This document shows positions 19,073 to 28,937 of a DNA stretch of 52,606 bases, piece by piece. The DNA is from Pseudoalteromonas shioyasakiensis. GTDB taxonomy: Bacteria; Pseudomonadota; Gammaproteobacteria; Enterobacterales; Alteromonadaceae. The stretch is from contig NZ_JAKEVM010000013.1 of assembly GCF_022398475.1 (NCBI RefSeq), forward strand, positions 1-52,606, read 5' to 3'. The notes beneath the pieces are model-generated. The model was not told the DNA's origin. It ran no database searches and saw only the letters and a program-made list of their open reading frames with translations. Every line of letters begins with the position of its first letter. The first letter of the stretch is position 1. The position numbers and the translations under genes were made by a program.

Positions 19073-21319
19073 CTAGTTATTAAGAAAATACGGTCTACGA
19101 TAGCCAAAAATACCTTGTTGTAATAATTTTTGTGCATCATAACGGCTTTTACTTCCAAGCCCTTTTAATACGATATTGAAGCCAATACTGGTATCAAAGG
19201 TTGCTTGCTCTTGACCAATCGCCTGGTTTAAATCAGTTTCGATTTGACGACGGCCTGTGATTTGAAACGCCCAACAGCACGATTCATACTGAAGACCGCT
19301 GAAAACCTCAATGCTACGACCACTTTCTAAATCGCGGTGATAGCTGCCAACAAACTGCCAATCTTGCGATAGCGGAATGCTGGTAAATAGACCAACTTGC
19401 TCGATTGTATTGCCTGAGACATCATTTGCATAGCGATGGTTCAATTGCACGAGCTGTTTATCGTCACCTTTATAATCTAAGGTGATATTTGATTGAATAA
19501 TTTCTTTACCATCAGTGTCGTATTGAATACCACCTGATAGATACCAGCGACGGTGCCAATGTAACATGGTTTGCGCTGCGAACAAGGCATTGTAGTTAGT
19601 ATCAACATTAATACCTTGTGATGTAGGCTTGGCATCATCACTTAAATAGAAGATTTGGCCTGCGCTGAAATTAAATACTTCTTCGTTTTCATTGCTAAAT
19701 AAGCGAGTAGTCGCACCTAACGTAAATTGGTTCGCAGTAGCAATACGGTCGATACTTGAGAAACGACGATCTCTAAATAAACCAAAAAAGTCATCTTGTA
19801 ATTTTGCCGTATCGTAAAGGCCAATATTGGATTGGTCTTTATTTGGCGTATACAAGTACTGAATTTGTGGCTCAAGAGTTTGAATACCATCTTTGAAGAA
19901 AAACGCAGTATCACGTTCAAAATTTAATTGGCTGTATAAACGCACTTTTGGCAGGGTACGGGTGACTTTTTCGTCGTAGTCTGTCCCTGCTAAATCACCA
20001 TGCTGGTTATATTCAGTATGTAATACGCTGAACTCAGATAAAAATGACCATGCGTATTCTTGATAACCAAAGCTTGCTTTAGGTTCTATGTGAACACGGC
20101 TTGCTTCATCAATAACTGCGTCATCATTCGTGAAATAACTAAGCTCACCATCAAGGGTCAAATCAACGCCATAAAAATCATACGCATCAGTTTGCGAAAA
20201 ACTAATTTGTGGCAGTGCCGCATACGATTCGCGGTGATCACCAAGTACTTCAAAACTCTGTAGCTTAATATTGGTGCGCCAAGTGTCACCTAAGTGGGTG
20301 AGTGAACCTGTACGGTATAACTGAGTATCTGTGCGAGTCGCATAGCCAGAATTTAAATCGGTTAAGTAGTTATCATCACTAACGTTAGTAATATCGATAT
20401 TACCGCGCCAGTTTTCACCAAAGTAACTTTGCTGTTGCCAATGGAATAGATAACGCGAGTCAACATTTGGCTCTTCATCATCTTTATCTAGATACTCAAC
20501 GGCAATGAGACCGTTGTTTTGCTCAGTTAAATAACGAAACTCACCAATCATTTGCAAACCGCGTTTAGACATGTAGCGAGGCGTAATGGTGGCGTCGTAA
20601 TTTGGAGCAATATTCCAGTAATACGGAGTGATAGTTTCAATACCGTAGCGGCCTGAACTAGAGAAGTTAGGCGTTAATAAACCTGATTTACGACGGTCAT
20701 CTAACGGAAACGTAAAATAAGGAACATAAAGAACTGGCGTATCAAATACCCGTAATACGGTATTGTGGGTCTCGCCCCAGCCATCTTCGCTTGATAAGTC
20801 AATTTCGTCAGCTTCAATCGCCCACACAGGTGTTTCGCCCGGACAGGTAGTAAAGCTTGCGTTCATCAGGTTTAGGCCAGACTCGTTGACTGTTAGTTTT
20901 TCTGCGCCACCATGACCAAGTTGGTCGGTGAGCTTATAATCAGCACCAAGCAAGCTTAATTCAGAATTATTTAAATCCGCATTGAGCCCAGAACTATTAA
21001 TTTGGCTTACTTTATCGCGATAAACGATAGGGCCGGTTGCATTAAGTAACCCACGTTGTTTGTCAATCAGTGCACTTTGTGCGGACAAATTCATCGTTAG
21101 GGTGTTAATATCTACATTACCGGTAAATTCTGCGCTTTGGGTACCCAATAGTTCAATATCATCGGATTTGATATCGATCATATTAAGTTCAAGGCCAGGG
21201 AGCGGTTGCCAAGCTCTGGTTTGCATTGAAGTGCCACAAAAATTGTGTGTCAGTTCAGTTTCGGCGAACGATGGTGCGCTAAGTACGCTTAGCATCATTA
21301 TGCCCCAGGTTTTGCTCAT
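19073..21319 (-). CDS. lptD: LPS assembly outer-membrane protein LptD
   Basis: 748 residues. It is the beta-barrel that inserts LPS in the outer leaflet together with LptE. After a signal peptide (…SAPSFA) comes an LptA-like beta-jellyroll (about 45-170), then the barrel. Cysteines match those of E. coli, which form the two interdomain disulfides: one in HNFCGTS near residue 28, one in TTCPGETP near 158, and an adjacent pair in ESCCWAF near 680. It heads lptD-surA-pdxA-rsmA-apaG-apaH and is divergent from amgK. Confidence 0.96.
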   Translation of the reverse strand: MSKTWGIMMLSVLSAPSFAETELTHNFCGTSMQTRAWQPLPGLELNMIDIKSDDIELLGTQSAEFTGNVDINTLTMNLSAQSALIDKQRGLLNATGPIVYRDKVSQINSSGLNADLNNSELSLLGADYKLTDQLGHGGAEKLTVNESGLNLMNASFTTCPGETPVWAIEADEIDLSSEDGWGETHNTVLRVFDTPVLYVPYFTFPLDDRRKSGLLTPNFSSSGRYGIETITPYYWNIAPNYDATITPRYMSKRGLQMIGEFRYLTEQNNGLIAVEYLDKDDEEPNVDSRYLFHWQQQSYFGENWRGNIDITNVSDDNYLTDLNSGYATRTDTQLYRTGSLTHLGDTWRTNIKLQSFEVLGDHRESYAALPQISFSQTDAYDFYGVDLTLDGELSYFTNDDAVIDEASRVHIEPKASFGYQEYAWSFLSEFSVLHTEYNQHGDLAGTDYDEKVTRTLPKVRLYSQLNFERDTAFFFKDGIQTLEPQIQYLYTPNKDQSNIGLYDTAKLQDDFFGLFRDRRFSSIDRIATANQFTLGATTRLFSNENEEVFNFSAGQIFYLSDDAKPTSQGINVDTNYNALFAAQTMLHWHRRWYLSGGIQYDTDGKEIIQSNITLDYKGDDKQLVQLNHRYANDVSGNTIEQVGLFTSIPLSQDWQFVGSYHRDLESGRSIEVFSGLQYESCCWAFQITGRRQIETDLNQAIGQEQATFDTSIGFNIVLKGLGSKSRYDAQKLLQQGIFGYRRPYFLNN

Positions 21320-21375
21320 TTAATGACCTTAATGCTCTTTGGTTGGATATAAGCTAGACATAATAAAGGAAAACA

Positions 21376-21426
21376 ATGGCAAATACAGTAATTGACTTAG
21401 TGAAAAATAGATATCTTACTAAATGA
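21376..21426 (+). CDS. Sixteen-codon leader ORF overlapping amgK
   Basis: ATG at 21376 with a very good ribosome site (AAAGGA, 21365-21370) opens a 16-codon frame (MANTVIDLVKNRYLTK) whose TGA at 21424-21426 overlaps the amgK ATG (21423-21425) as ATGA. amgK has no ribosome site of its own, because the bases before it are AGATATCTTACTAA. The arrangement predicts that ribosomes load at the leader and re-initiate at amgK. I recognise no homologue; the peptide itself may have no function. Confidence 0.6.
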   Translation: MANTVIDLVKNRYLTK

Positions 21427-22424
21427 ATCGTTATAAAAGTTTACAGCAGTTTTTAAATCCTCATTTTAAAGAGGATGAATATCAATTAGCCGCCATCACT
21501 GGGGATGCGAGTTTTCGCCGTTATTTCCGCGTAAATACAAGTGATCAGAGCTATATTGTCATGGACTCAGATCCAGATAAATTAGATAACACGCCTTATA
21601 TAGAGCTCAATAAAGTGTTTTCTCAGCATGGCTTTAAATTACCAAAAATTCTTCAAGCAGATGAAAAGCAAGGCTTCTTCTTGCTGAGTGATTTAGGCAA
21701 TACTCATTTGGCTGATTTACTGGGCGACGAAGACCGCACTTTACACTACAAACATCTAATAAAGTTAAGTGCACAATGGGCGAAAATCCCGCCAGCCCAA
21801 TACATGAAAGTATTTGATGGCGAGTTTTTACAATTTGAACTGAGCATTTTTAGAGATTGGTTAGTCGATAACTTTATTGGTGAGCAACTTTCTGCTGATG
21901 AGCAGCAAATGTGGCAACAGGCTTGTGAGTTATTAGTTAACAATGCCCTTGAACAACCAATTGTTACAGTGCACCGAGACTTCCATAGCCGCAATATTAT
22001 GCGCACGGGGCAGCAATGGGCAATTATCGATTATCAAGATGCGGTACAAGGGCCAGTGTGTTATGACCTTGTGTCGTTATTAAGGGATTGCTATTTCAAG
22101 TTACCAGAGCAAGAGCTAGATTACCTTTTACATTACGCTTATGACGAATTCAGCGAGCAACAGCTATTGCAAGACACCTCATTTGCGATGTTTAAGCGCT
22201 GGTTTGACTTAACCGGCGTGCAGCGTCATTTAAAAGCTGCAGGTATATTTTGCCGCTTAAAATTACGTGACGGTAAGTCTGGTTATTTGAATAATGTGCT
22301 GCCAACCCTTACATACATTAGTAATGTCAGTAAAGAATACCCAGAGTTAACAGCCCTTGGCCAGTGGATAGAGCAGACTATTATTCCACAGACTAAGCAG
22401 CGATTAACGAAAGAGTCCAAATGA
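21423..22424 (+). CDS. amgK: N-acetylmuramate/N-acetylglucosamine kinase
   Basis: 333 residues of the aminoglycoside-phosphotransferase fold. HRDFHSRNIM near residue 184 holds the catalytic Asp and metal Asn, and IIDYQDAVQGP near 202 the second metal ligand. In Pseudomonas AmgK phosphorylates MurNAc at the anomeric carbon in a salvage route that bypasses de novo UDP-MurNAc synthesis and gives intrinsic fosfomycin resistance. The position opposite lptD and 4-base overlap with the MurU-like gene match that system. The substrate is inferred by context. Confidence 0.87.
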   Translation: MNRYKSLQQFLNPHFKEDEYQLAAITGDASFRRYFRVNTSDQSYIVMDSDPDKLDNTPYIELNKVFSQHGFKLPKILQADEKQGFFLLSDLGNTHLADLLGDEDRTLHYKHLIKLSAQWAKIPPAQYMKVFDGEFLQFELSIFRDWLVDNFIGEQLSADEQQMWQQACELLVNNALEQPIVTVHRDFHSRNIMRTGQQWAIIDYQDAVQGPVCYDLVSLLRDCYFKLPEQELDYLLHYAYDEFSEQQLLQDTSFAMFKRWFDLTGVQRHLKAAGIFCRLKLRDGKSGYLNNVLPTLTYISNVSKEYPELTALGQWIEQTIIPQTKQRLTKESK

Positions 22425-23077
22425 AAGCAATGATCCTAGCGGCGGGCCGTGGTAAACGCATGATGCCGCTAACAGAAACGATGCCAAAGCCGATGCTAAA
22501 GATTAACGGCAAGCCATTATTAGAGCATCATATTAATAACTTACGCCAAGCAGGCATTACCGATATTGTCATTAACCTTGCCTGGCAAGGTGACAAAATA
22601 ACAGAGTATTTCGGTAATGGTTCGCAGTTTGGTGTATCGATCACTTACAGCCAAGAGCAGGCTGGGGGGCTTGAAACCGCCGGGGGCATCATTCAAGCAT
22701 TGCCGTTATTGGGTGAGCAATTTATTGTCATCAATGGTGATGTGTTTACTGATTATGATGTGACTTCGTTGATGCAGCTTCATCTGCAAGCAGGGGAGGC
22801 GCATATTGTCCTTGTTGAAAATCCTGCGCATAACCCTGATGGTGATTTTGCACTGAGTCACCTAAGCCCAGATAGTCAAAAGTATACTTTTTCCGGTATA
22901 AGTCGCTATCATGCTGATTTCTTTAAAGGTCTAAGCGTAGGTATTCGTCCACTTGGGCCCATTTTGCGAGAAAAGCTCAGTGAACATCAAGTTTCGACTG
23001 AGCTTTATTTGGGGCAATGGGATGACATTGGCACACCTGCCAGACTCGACGAAATCAATCAACGTTTCGCTTTGTAA
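22421..23077 (+). CDS. murU: N-acetylmuramate alpha-1-phosphate uridylyltransferase
   Basis: 218 residues. The nucleotidyltransferase signature AAGRGKRMMPLTETMPKPML is at residues 6-25, and the metal-binding VINGDVF near 105. MurU makes UDP-MurNAc from the product of AmgK, feeding recycled muropeptide sugar back to peptidoglycan synthesis. It overlaps amgK by 4 bases. Related sugar-1-phosphate transferases share the signature, so the assignment leans on the amgK pairing. Confidence 0.87.
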   Translation: MKAMILAAGRGKRMMPLTETMPKPMLKINGKPLLEHHINNLRQAGITDIVINLAWQGDKITEYFGNGSQFGVSITYSQEQAGGLETAGGIIQALPLLGEQFIVINGDVFTDYDVTSLMQLHLQAGEAHIVLVENPAHNPDGDFALSHLSPDSQKYTFSGISRYHADFFKGLSVGIRPLGPILREKLSEHQVSTELYLGQWDDIGTPARLDEINQRFAL

Positions 23078-23100
23078 TAACAACAGAGGTTTGCCAAATT

Positions 23101-23973
23101 ATGTGGGGAAAAGTACTCGGTTTTTGTTTTGGCTTTATGTTTGGCAAATTTATAGGAGCCTTACTGGGCCTATACCTAGGCCATATGTTCGATCGCAGCT
23201 TAAAACAAGACTTTGATAAAGCAGGTGGTTTTTCTGGTTTGTTTAAAGGCGATGATATTAACGAGCGCCAAGCACTTTTCTTTTCTAGCTGTTTTGCGGT
23301 GATGGGGCATATCGCCAAATCGAATGGTCGCGTTAGTGAAACGCATATTCGTGCTGCAAGTCTGTTTATGGACGAAATGGGCTTATCGGGTGATGAGCGA
23401 AGAGAAGCACAAGATGCCTTTCGTAGTGGTAAAGAAAGCGACTTTTCATTAAAAGAAACCGTTCATGACTTTAAAGAGCGCTTTGCTCGACGCCATGATT
23501 TATTGCAACTGTTCCTCGAAATACAAATTCAAATGGCCTTTTCAGATGGCCACCTTGCAGAGCAAGAAAAGCAGCTATTGCAAGAGGTGAGCAAGCAGTT
23601 AGGTATTTCACGTACTCAGTTCGCATTTTTATTAAAACGCTACCAAGCTGAATTTGCATTTCGTCAGCAACAGCAGCGTTTTTATGAACAGCAACGTCAA
23701 CAAAGCCAGCAAAATCGCAGTAGTCATAGTGAACAAAGAGGGCACAGTGTGCCACCAAATAATGGTATGAATCGCGCCCAAGCGTTGGCTCTTTTAGGCT
23801 TAAATAATGATGCTTCTGCGAGAGATATTAAAGTTGCTTATCGAAAGCTTATGGCTCAGCATCACCCCGATAAGCTGGTATCGCAAGGTTTACCAAAACA
23901 TATGATGGAAGTAGCGGTAAAGAAAAGCCAAGATATTCAAGCGGCTTATGAGTATTTAAAAAAGGCGGCGTAA
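23101..23973 (+). CDS. djlA: Co-chaperone DjlA (membrane DnaJ-like protein)
   Basis: 290 residues. One N-terminal membrane segment is rich in glycine (VLGFCFGFMFGKFIGALLG, 5-30), as needed for DjlA dimerisation. A TerB-like helical domain spans about 60-175, a Gln-rich linker about 195-220, and a C-terminal J domain (about 225-290) has HPD in QHHPDKL. It stimulates DnaK at the inner membrane. It follows murU by 23 bases and its end overlaps the convergent DUF3530 gene by 18 bases. Confidence 0.95.
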   Translation: MWGKVLGFCFGFMFGKFIGALLGLYLGHMFDRSLKQDFDKAGGFSGLFKGDDINERQALFFSSCFAVMGHIAKSNGRVSETHIRAASLFMDEMGLSGDERREAQDAFRSGKESDFSLKETVHDFKERFARRHDLLQLFLEIQIQMAFSDGHLAEQEKQLLQEVSKQLGISRTQFAFLLKRYQAEFAFRQQQQRFYEQQRQQSQQNRSSHSEQRGHSVPPNNGMNRAQALALLGLNNDASARDIKVAYRKLMAQHHPDKLVSQGLPKHMMEVAVKKSQDIQAAYEYLKKAA

Positions 23974-24888
23974 AAAGCCGTCTACTTCTTTAAGCAGTCG
24001 CTGGTGCTGCTCAGGCTCTGAAGGCACACCAAATAACTCTCTTTGACGGTAGTCATATTTAGCGTGTTTTCTTACCCAGCGTTTTCTGTCTTTTACACTT
24101 TGCAGCGTGTCAGGGTTACCCTCACTATAAAAAATATCCAGTAACGGTGGGCTGATAGTTGAAAGCGTCGCATTGAGATGCTGGTTACGAACACTGTTAG
24201 GTAAATAACTACCTAGGCTAATAAAAGCGTTTAGTTCGTTATTTGGAAAGCTAGCATAATGCTCTATCAATAGCCCCGCACTGGCACCTTGTGCCACCAC
24301 AATAATATTGCCGCCTTCATCCATTGCACTGTTATACAAGGCATTGAATCTGGCAATTAGCTTTAATTTGTAATCATCAAGCACGGCTTCACTGATATTG
24401 GGCTCACCCGTAACAAAATGCGGCGCTTGTTGCGTTTGGGCTGGTGGAGCAGAAGCTGCTTGCTCATCGCTTTGTTCAACAGTTTGTGTTGACTCATGTT
24501 CAGAGCTCTCAGGTGACTCGGGCGTTGCCATATCGGCAGGATGCCAATCAATGTCAGGCATGGTCATGGCAAGGGTTGCATAGCCAATTTCGTTTAACTG
24601 CTTGCGCAAAAAGTTAATACCAGCATTATTAGTGGGTAAGTGCTGCCAATCAGGAATGATTAGCACAATGCCGCGTTGACTGGCTGCCATCGATTGACGA
24701 TATAAGCTAATGAACTCATCTTCACCAGCAAGTAGAGTACGTACTTCATCGCTTGGTAAAAAGCGTTGAATATCGTTAGTGACCAAACTTGACCAAGGGG
24801 TGGGTTTAATAAAATCGGCAGCATTCACATTACCCATCGACGCAAAACAGGCTGCGTAAAGTAAGCGATGTGCGGGTTTTAAATTCAT
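23956..24888 (-). CDS. DUF3530 family protein (alpha/beta-hydrolase-like)
   Basis: 310 residues. A signal peptide (…GNVNAADF) suggests export. The order of strands IVLIIPDW…IGYATLAMTMPD… and NIIVVAQGASAGLLIEHY recalls an alpha/beta hydrolase in which the nucleophile elbow reads GASAG, with Ser as the possible nucleophile. Between about 118 and 155 there is a Glu/Ser/Thr/Pro/Gln-rich insertion of low complexity. Function unknown. Its 3' end overlaps djlA by 18 bases in convergent orientation. Confidence 0.78.
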   Translation of the reverse strand: MNLKPAHRLLYAACFASMGNVNAADFIKPTPWSSLVTNDIQRFLPSDEVRTLLAGEDEFISLYRQSMAASQRGIVLIIPDWQHLPTNNAGINFLRKQLNEIGYATLAMTMPDIDWHPADMATPESPESSEHESTQTVEQSDEQAASAPPAQTQQAPHFVTGEPNISEAVLDDYKLKLIARFNALYNSAMDEGGNIIVVAQGASAGLLIEHYASFPNNELNAFISLGSYLPNSVRNQHLNATLSTISPPLLDIFYSEGNPDTLQSVKDRKRWVRKHAKYDYRQRELFGVPSEPEQHQRLLKEVDGFLRRLF

Positions 24889-24968
24889 GCCGATATTACC
24901 TGAGTCTTTAATTAAATCAGTTATTGATTAACTATCGGCAGTATTTATTAAATATTTAGCGAATTGTC

Positions 24969-25622
24969 TTAAAACTCAGGAGCGGCTTCAAAAATCAATG
25001 TTTCACCGCTGGCTGGGTGAGCTAAGGTTAGCATTTCAGCATGCAGTTGTAAGCGAGGGGCCATGGCGAATGCCTCGGGGTGAGCATACAACTTATCGCC
25101 TAAAATAGGGTGACCCAATGACAGCATATGCACACGTAGTTGGTGAGAACGCCCAGTAATAGGGGTAAGCTCAACACGAGTTGCATTCTGTTCATATTCA
25201 AGCACTTTAAAATGGGTTAATGACGGTTTGCCATTATCGTGATCAACCATTTGCTTTGGTCGGTTCGGCCAATCACAAATAAGTGGTAAATCTACCGATC
25301 CAGTTTCTTGCTCAAGCTTACCAAATACACGAGCAATGTAGCGTTTTGCAGTTTTTCTATCTTGAAACTGAATGCTTAAATTACGATGCGCTTCTTTGTG
25401 CATGGCTAAACAAATAATGCCAGAGGTCGCCATATCAAGGCGATGAACAATTTTTGCCGTTGGAAAAACGCGATTAATGCGAGCAATAAGGCAGTCGGCG
25501 TGTTTTGGATCTTTTCCCGGCACAGTAAGTAAACCACTTGGTTTATTCACAATAAGCAAGTCATCGTCTTGATAAACAATACTTAAATAAGGTGTCATTG
25601 GGGGATTATAATTGAGTAACAC
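24969..25622 (-). CDS. rluA: Dual-specificity rRNA/tRNA pseudouridine synthase RluA
   Basis: 217 residues (E. coli 219). It makes pseudouridine 746 in 23S rRNA and 32 in several tRNAs. The catalytic Asp lies in HRLDMATSG near residue 62; DLPLICDWPNRPKQ and PITGRSHQLRVHM are diagnostic of RluA rather than RluC/D. The GTG start at 25622 is supported by GAGG six bases upstream and by the N-terminal NYNPP shared with E. coli. No S4 domain, as expected for RluA. Confidence 0.95.
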   Translation of the reverse strand: MLLNYNPPMTPYLSIVYQDDDLLIVNKPSGLLTVPGKDPKHADCLIARINRVFPTAKIVHRLDMATSGIICLAMHKEAHRNLSIQFQDRKTAKRYIARVFGKLEQETGSVDLPLICDWPNRPKQMVDHDNGKPSLTHFKVLEYEQNATRVELTPITGRSHQLRVHMLSLGHPILGDKLYAHPEAFAMAPRLQLHAEMLTLAHPASGETLIFEAAPEF

Positions 25623-25755
25623 AGCCAGCCTCGATGATATGCAAGTGCGCTATTTTAAAGGAGTATGAGCGCATACACAATGCCAGTGCTGGTTTTCGAG
25701 TAGCAGCTAAGATACAGTAAATTCAGCTATGGAGTTTAAATAAAAGGACAAGTGA

Positions 25756-25986
25756 ATGTTTCGCCTTGGTTTAATTCGCAGTAAACCTTGTACACGTTGT
25801 GGCTTAGAAGTTAATGACCTTGAGCCAGAGTGTCCGCATTGTAAAGGCTTTTCAGACCTACAAGCAGTATATTTGAAGCAAGCTTACAAAGACGATTTAA
25901 TAAAAAGAAACAAAAGCTTAGCTAAGTTATTTTGCAAGCTAGCGGCATTGGCCGTAATTATTACCCTTGTGGTGTTTTTTGTATAA
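25756..25986 (+). CDS. Small zinc-ribbon membrane protein, unknown
   Basis: 76 residues. Two CxxC pairs (C12/C15 and C26/C29) form a probable zinc ribbon at the N-terminus, followed by a basic helix and one hydrophobic segment (about 58-76) at the very C-terminus, so a tail-anchored topology with the ribbon in the cytoplasm is likely. AAAGGA lies about 10 bases before the ATG. I do not recognise its function. It is alone between rluA and rapA. Confidence 0.75.
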   Translation: MFRLGLIRSKPCTRCGLEVNDLEPECPHCKGFSDLQAVYLKQAYKDDLIKRNKSLAKLFCKLAALAVIITLVVFFV

Positions 25987-26016
25987 AAAAACGCGATGTG
26001 AAAGCACATCGCGTTT
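25985..26016. terminator. Terminator shared by the zinc-ribbon gene and rapA
   Basis: AAACGCGATGTG (25989-26000) and CACATCGCGTTT (26005-26016) with loop AAAG. The T tract is much better on the minus strand, so it mainly serves rapA. Confidence 0.85.
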
Positions 26017-26042
26017 GTGGTTTTGAGTTTAGCGCTTCAACG

Positions 26043-28937
26043 TTAGTGTGAAACGACAATTAAACGAATTGCATCCAGTTTAACTTGGGCTTTTTCGATG
26101 TAAGTCGTGAGTTCGCTACGCTGTTTATCAAAGAAGCTAAGCTCTTCATCACGAATATTCGGGTTGATCTGCTTAAGTGCCGTTAAACGAGCTTGCTCTT
26201 CACCAAGGGCAGTTTGCATTTTCTCTAGTGATTCAGCACGCAGTGCTTCTAGCTTGGTTTGTGCCATGCCTTGTGCGCTGGTGATCATTGGGTGAATGGC
26301 ACTTTGTAGCGCGCTGGCTAATTTACTTGCCGTTTGGCGACCAACCGCAGACAACTGCTGATTGAAAGCATCAAAAGCAACATTATCAGCCAGATTGTTA
26401 CTACCTTTATCTAATAAGATACGAATAGGCGTTGGTGGCAAGAAGCGGCCAACCTGAAGTGCTTTAGGCGCCATCGCCTCCGCAATGAAAATAAGCTCAA
26501 CAAAGAAGGTACCAGCAGGTAGCTTTTTGTTTTTCAGTAACGCCACAGAGGCAGTACCAAAGTCATCATCACAAATCATGTCTAAGCTGCCTTGCACCAT
26601 AGGGTGGTCCCAGCTGATGAAATGGGCGTCTTCTTGCGAAAGCGAGGTGCTGCGATCAAACGTTACTGTGATGCCATCATCTTTTAAGCATGGGAAAGAT
26701 GGATTTAGCATGTGCTCAGTTGGTTTTAAGATAATGGTATTTTCACCTTTATCTTCTTGGCTTACACCAAAGGTGTCGAACACATTGATCATATAGCTTG
26801 GCAGCGTGAATTGGTCGTCTAATTCTTCGATATCAGCAACAAGACTTTCTGCTCGGCCTTGGCCACTTGAGTGCAGCTCTAATAAACGGTCACGACCACT
26901 TTCCATTTGCTTACGAAGCTTGGCATTTTGACCAGCAACTTGTTCTAGTAGTGGGTCTAGCTCTTCTTCGTCGCAATTGTGTGCACCGATAAACTCAAGT
27001 AGTTCTTCGCCATACTCTTTATACAGCATTTGCCCTGTTGTCGATGTTGTTTCAAACGCATCTAAGCCTTCGTTGTACCAACGAAGTAACACTTCTTGTG
27101 CGGTGTTTTCAAAATACGGCACGTGAATGTTTACGTCTTGAGTTTGACCAATACGGTCAAGACGACCTATACGTTGCTCAAGTAAGTCTGGATTAAGTGG
27201 TAAATCAAACAATACTAAGTGATGCGAGAATTGGAAGTTACGACCTTCAGAACCAATTTCAGAACAAAGTAGAATTTGCGCGCTGTCGTACTCGTCGGCA
27301 AAGTAAGCCGCTGCACGGTCACGTTCAACAATCGACATGCCTTCATGGAAAACAGAGGCTTTAATTGCTTCACGCTCACGTAAAATCTGTTCTAGGCTAA
27401 GTGCGGTTTCGGCTTTAGCACAGATAAGCAGTACTTTTTCGTGTTTAAGGGTTTTTAAGGTTTCGATTAACCAATCAACACGTGGGTCAAATGCGCCCCA
27501 GCTTGCATTTTCACCTTCAAACTCTTGGAAGATCTTTTCAGGGAATAGAGCGCGAAGTGCCGTTAGTTCAGCATTTTGAATGCCGCCCATGTTACCCAGT
27601 ACCGACATCGCCGTTTTATATTGTTTAGGCATTGCCATAGGGTATGCATGAAGCTTACGGCTTGGGTAACCATCAATACCGCTGCGGCTATTTCTAAATA
27701 AAATACGACCCGTACCATGGCGGTCCAGCAGCATTGATAAAATTTCGTTGCGCGCCGTTTCATCACCTTGCTCCGCTTTCGCTAAAAGGTCAGTAATGTC
27801 GGTTTCTTTTAATAGCTCTTTTAATGTTGCACGAGATGCATCATCAAGGCCTTGTTCACCCAGTAATTGATTAGCAGCTTCAGCAACTTCTTTGTAGTTA
27901 CTTTCTTCTTCAACAAACGCATCGTAGTCGTAGAAACGATCTGGGTCGAGTAATTGTAAGCGGGCAAAGTGACTGCGGTGACCAAGTTGATCTGGCGTTG
28001 CAGTTAATAAGATAAGGCCCGGAATGTCTTGGCTTAACTCTGCCATGCGTTGGTATTCAGTGCTTGGCTTACCATTATTGATACTTAAATGGTGCGCTTC
28101 ATCAACAACCAATAAATCCCAATCAGCTAGGGTTGCTTGCTCAAACCAGCGCTTTTTCTTGCTTAAGAACTCAAGGCTAGTAAGTACTAACTGTTCTGTT
28201 TCGAATACGTTTGGAGAGTCTGCGAATGCTTCATCACAACGTTCTTCATCAAAGATTGAAAAACGTAAGTTAAAGCGGCGTAGCATTTCTACTAACCACT
28301 GATGCTGTAAGTTTTCAGGCACAACAATCAATACGCGGCTAGCACGGCCACTGATGATTTGTTGATGTAAAATCATACCTGCTTCAATGGTTTTACCTAA
28401 ACCCACTTCGTCAGAAAGTAATACGCGTGGTGCAAAACGTTTACCCACTTCTTGTGCAATGTAAAGCTGATGTGGAATAAGGTTTGCGCGCTGACCAATT
28501 AAACCTTTTAAAGGGGATTGTTGGCGCTCAAACTGGTGCTGCCAAGTTTGGTAGCGAAGCGTGTAGCGGTCAAAACGGTCCACTTGACCTGCAAATAAAC
28601 GGTCTTGTGGTTTATTGAATTTGATAAAGTGATCTAAAAAGGTTTCTTTTAACTGCGCTTTTTCACCATTATCAACACGAATGCCGTGATAGCATAGTAA
28701 CTCGCCTTGCTCTTCAACAGACTCGACTTCTAATTCCCACTCTTCAACGCTGCGAATAATATCACCTGGATTAAATGCGACACGAGTAACAGGTGCTTCT
28801 GTTAAAGAATAAACTCTGTTTTCTCCACTGGCTGGAAATAAAATGCTGACCTGACGGCCTTCAAGGGCAACAACGGTGCCTAATCCTAAATCTGACTCAG
28901 TATCACTGATCCAACGCTGACCTAAGGAAAAATTCAT
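26043..28937 (-). CDS. rapA: RNA polymerase-associated ATPase RapA (HepA)
   Basis: 964 residues (E. coli 968). A Swi2/Snf2 ATPase that recycles RNA polymerase stalled after termination. The N-terminal Tudor-like domains (1-110) precede helicase motif I SDEVGLGKT near residue 173, DEAH near 280, a C-terminal helicase lobe with SEIGSEGRNFQ and QRIGRLDRIGQ (about 560-600), and a RapA-specific C-terminal region. Neighbourhood rapA-rluA-djlA-lptD is conserved with E. coli. Confidence 0.97.
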   Translation of the reverse strand: MNFSLGQRWISDTESDLGLGTVVALEGRQVSILFPASGENRVYSLTEAPVTRVAFNPGDIIRSVEEWELEVESVEEQGELLCYHGIRVDNGEKAQLKETFLDHFIKFNKPQDRLFAGQVDRFDRYTLRYQTWQHQFERQQSPLKGLIGQRANLIPHQLYIAQEVGKRFAPRVLLSDEVGLGKTIEAGMILHQQIISGRASRVLIVVPENLQHQWLVEMLRRFNLRFSIFDEERCDEAFADSPNVFETEQLVLTSLEFLSKKKRWFEQATLADWDLLVVDEAHHLSINNGKPSTEYQRMAELSQDIPGLILLTATPDQLGHRSHFARLQLLDPDRFYDYDAFVEEESNYKEVAEAANQLLGEQGLDDASRATLKELLKETDITDLLAKAEQGDETARNEILSMLLDRHGTGRILFRNSRSGIDGYPSRKLHAYPMAMPKQYKTAMSVLGNMGGIQNAELTALRALFPEKIFQEFEGENASWGAFDPRVDWLIETLKTLKHEKVLLICAKAETALSLEQILREREAIKASVFHEGMSIVERDRAAAYFADEYDSAQILLCSEIGSEGRNFQFSHHLVLFDLPLNPDLLEQRIGRLDRIGQTQDVNIHVPYFENTAQEVLLRWYNEGLDAFETTSTTGQMLYKEYGEELLEFIGAHNCDEEELDPLLEQVAGQNAKLRKQMESGRDRLLELHSSGQGRAESLVADIEELDDQFTLPSYMINVFDTFGVSQEDKGENTIILKPTEHMLNPSFPCLKDDGITVTFDRSTSLSQEDAHFISWDHPMVQGSLDMICDDDFGTASVALLKNKKLPAGTFFVELIFIAEAMAPKALQVGRFLPPTPIRILLDKGSNNLADNVAFDAFNQQLSAVGRQTASKLASALQSAIHPMITSAQGMAQTKLEALRAESLEKMQTALGEEQARLTALKQINPNIRDEELSFFDKQRSELTTYIEKAQVKLDAIRLIVVSH

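Noticed and set aside
24888..24940. TGCCGATA…TATCGGCA inverted repeat before the DUF3530 gene
   Set aside because: Arms of 8 bases with a 37-base loop are weak, and no regulator family is suggested by the sequence.
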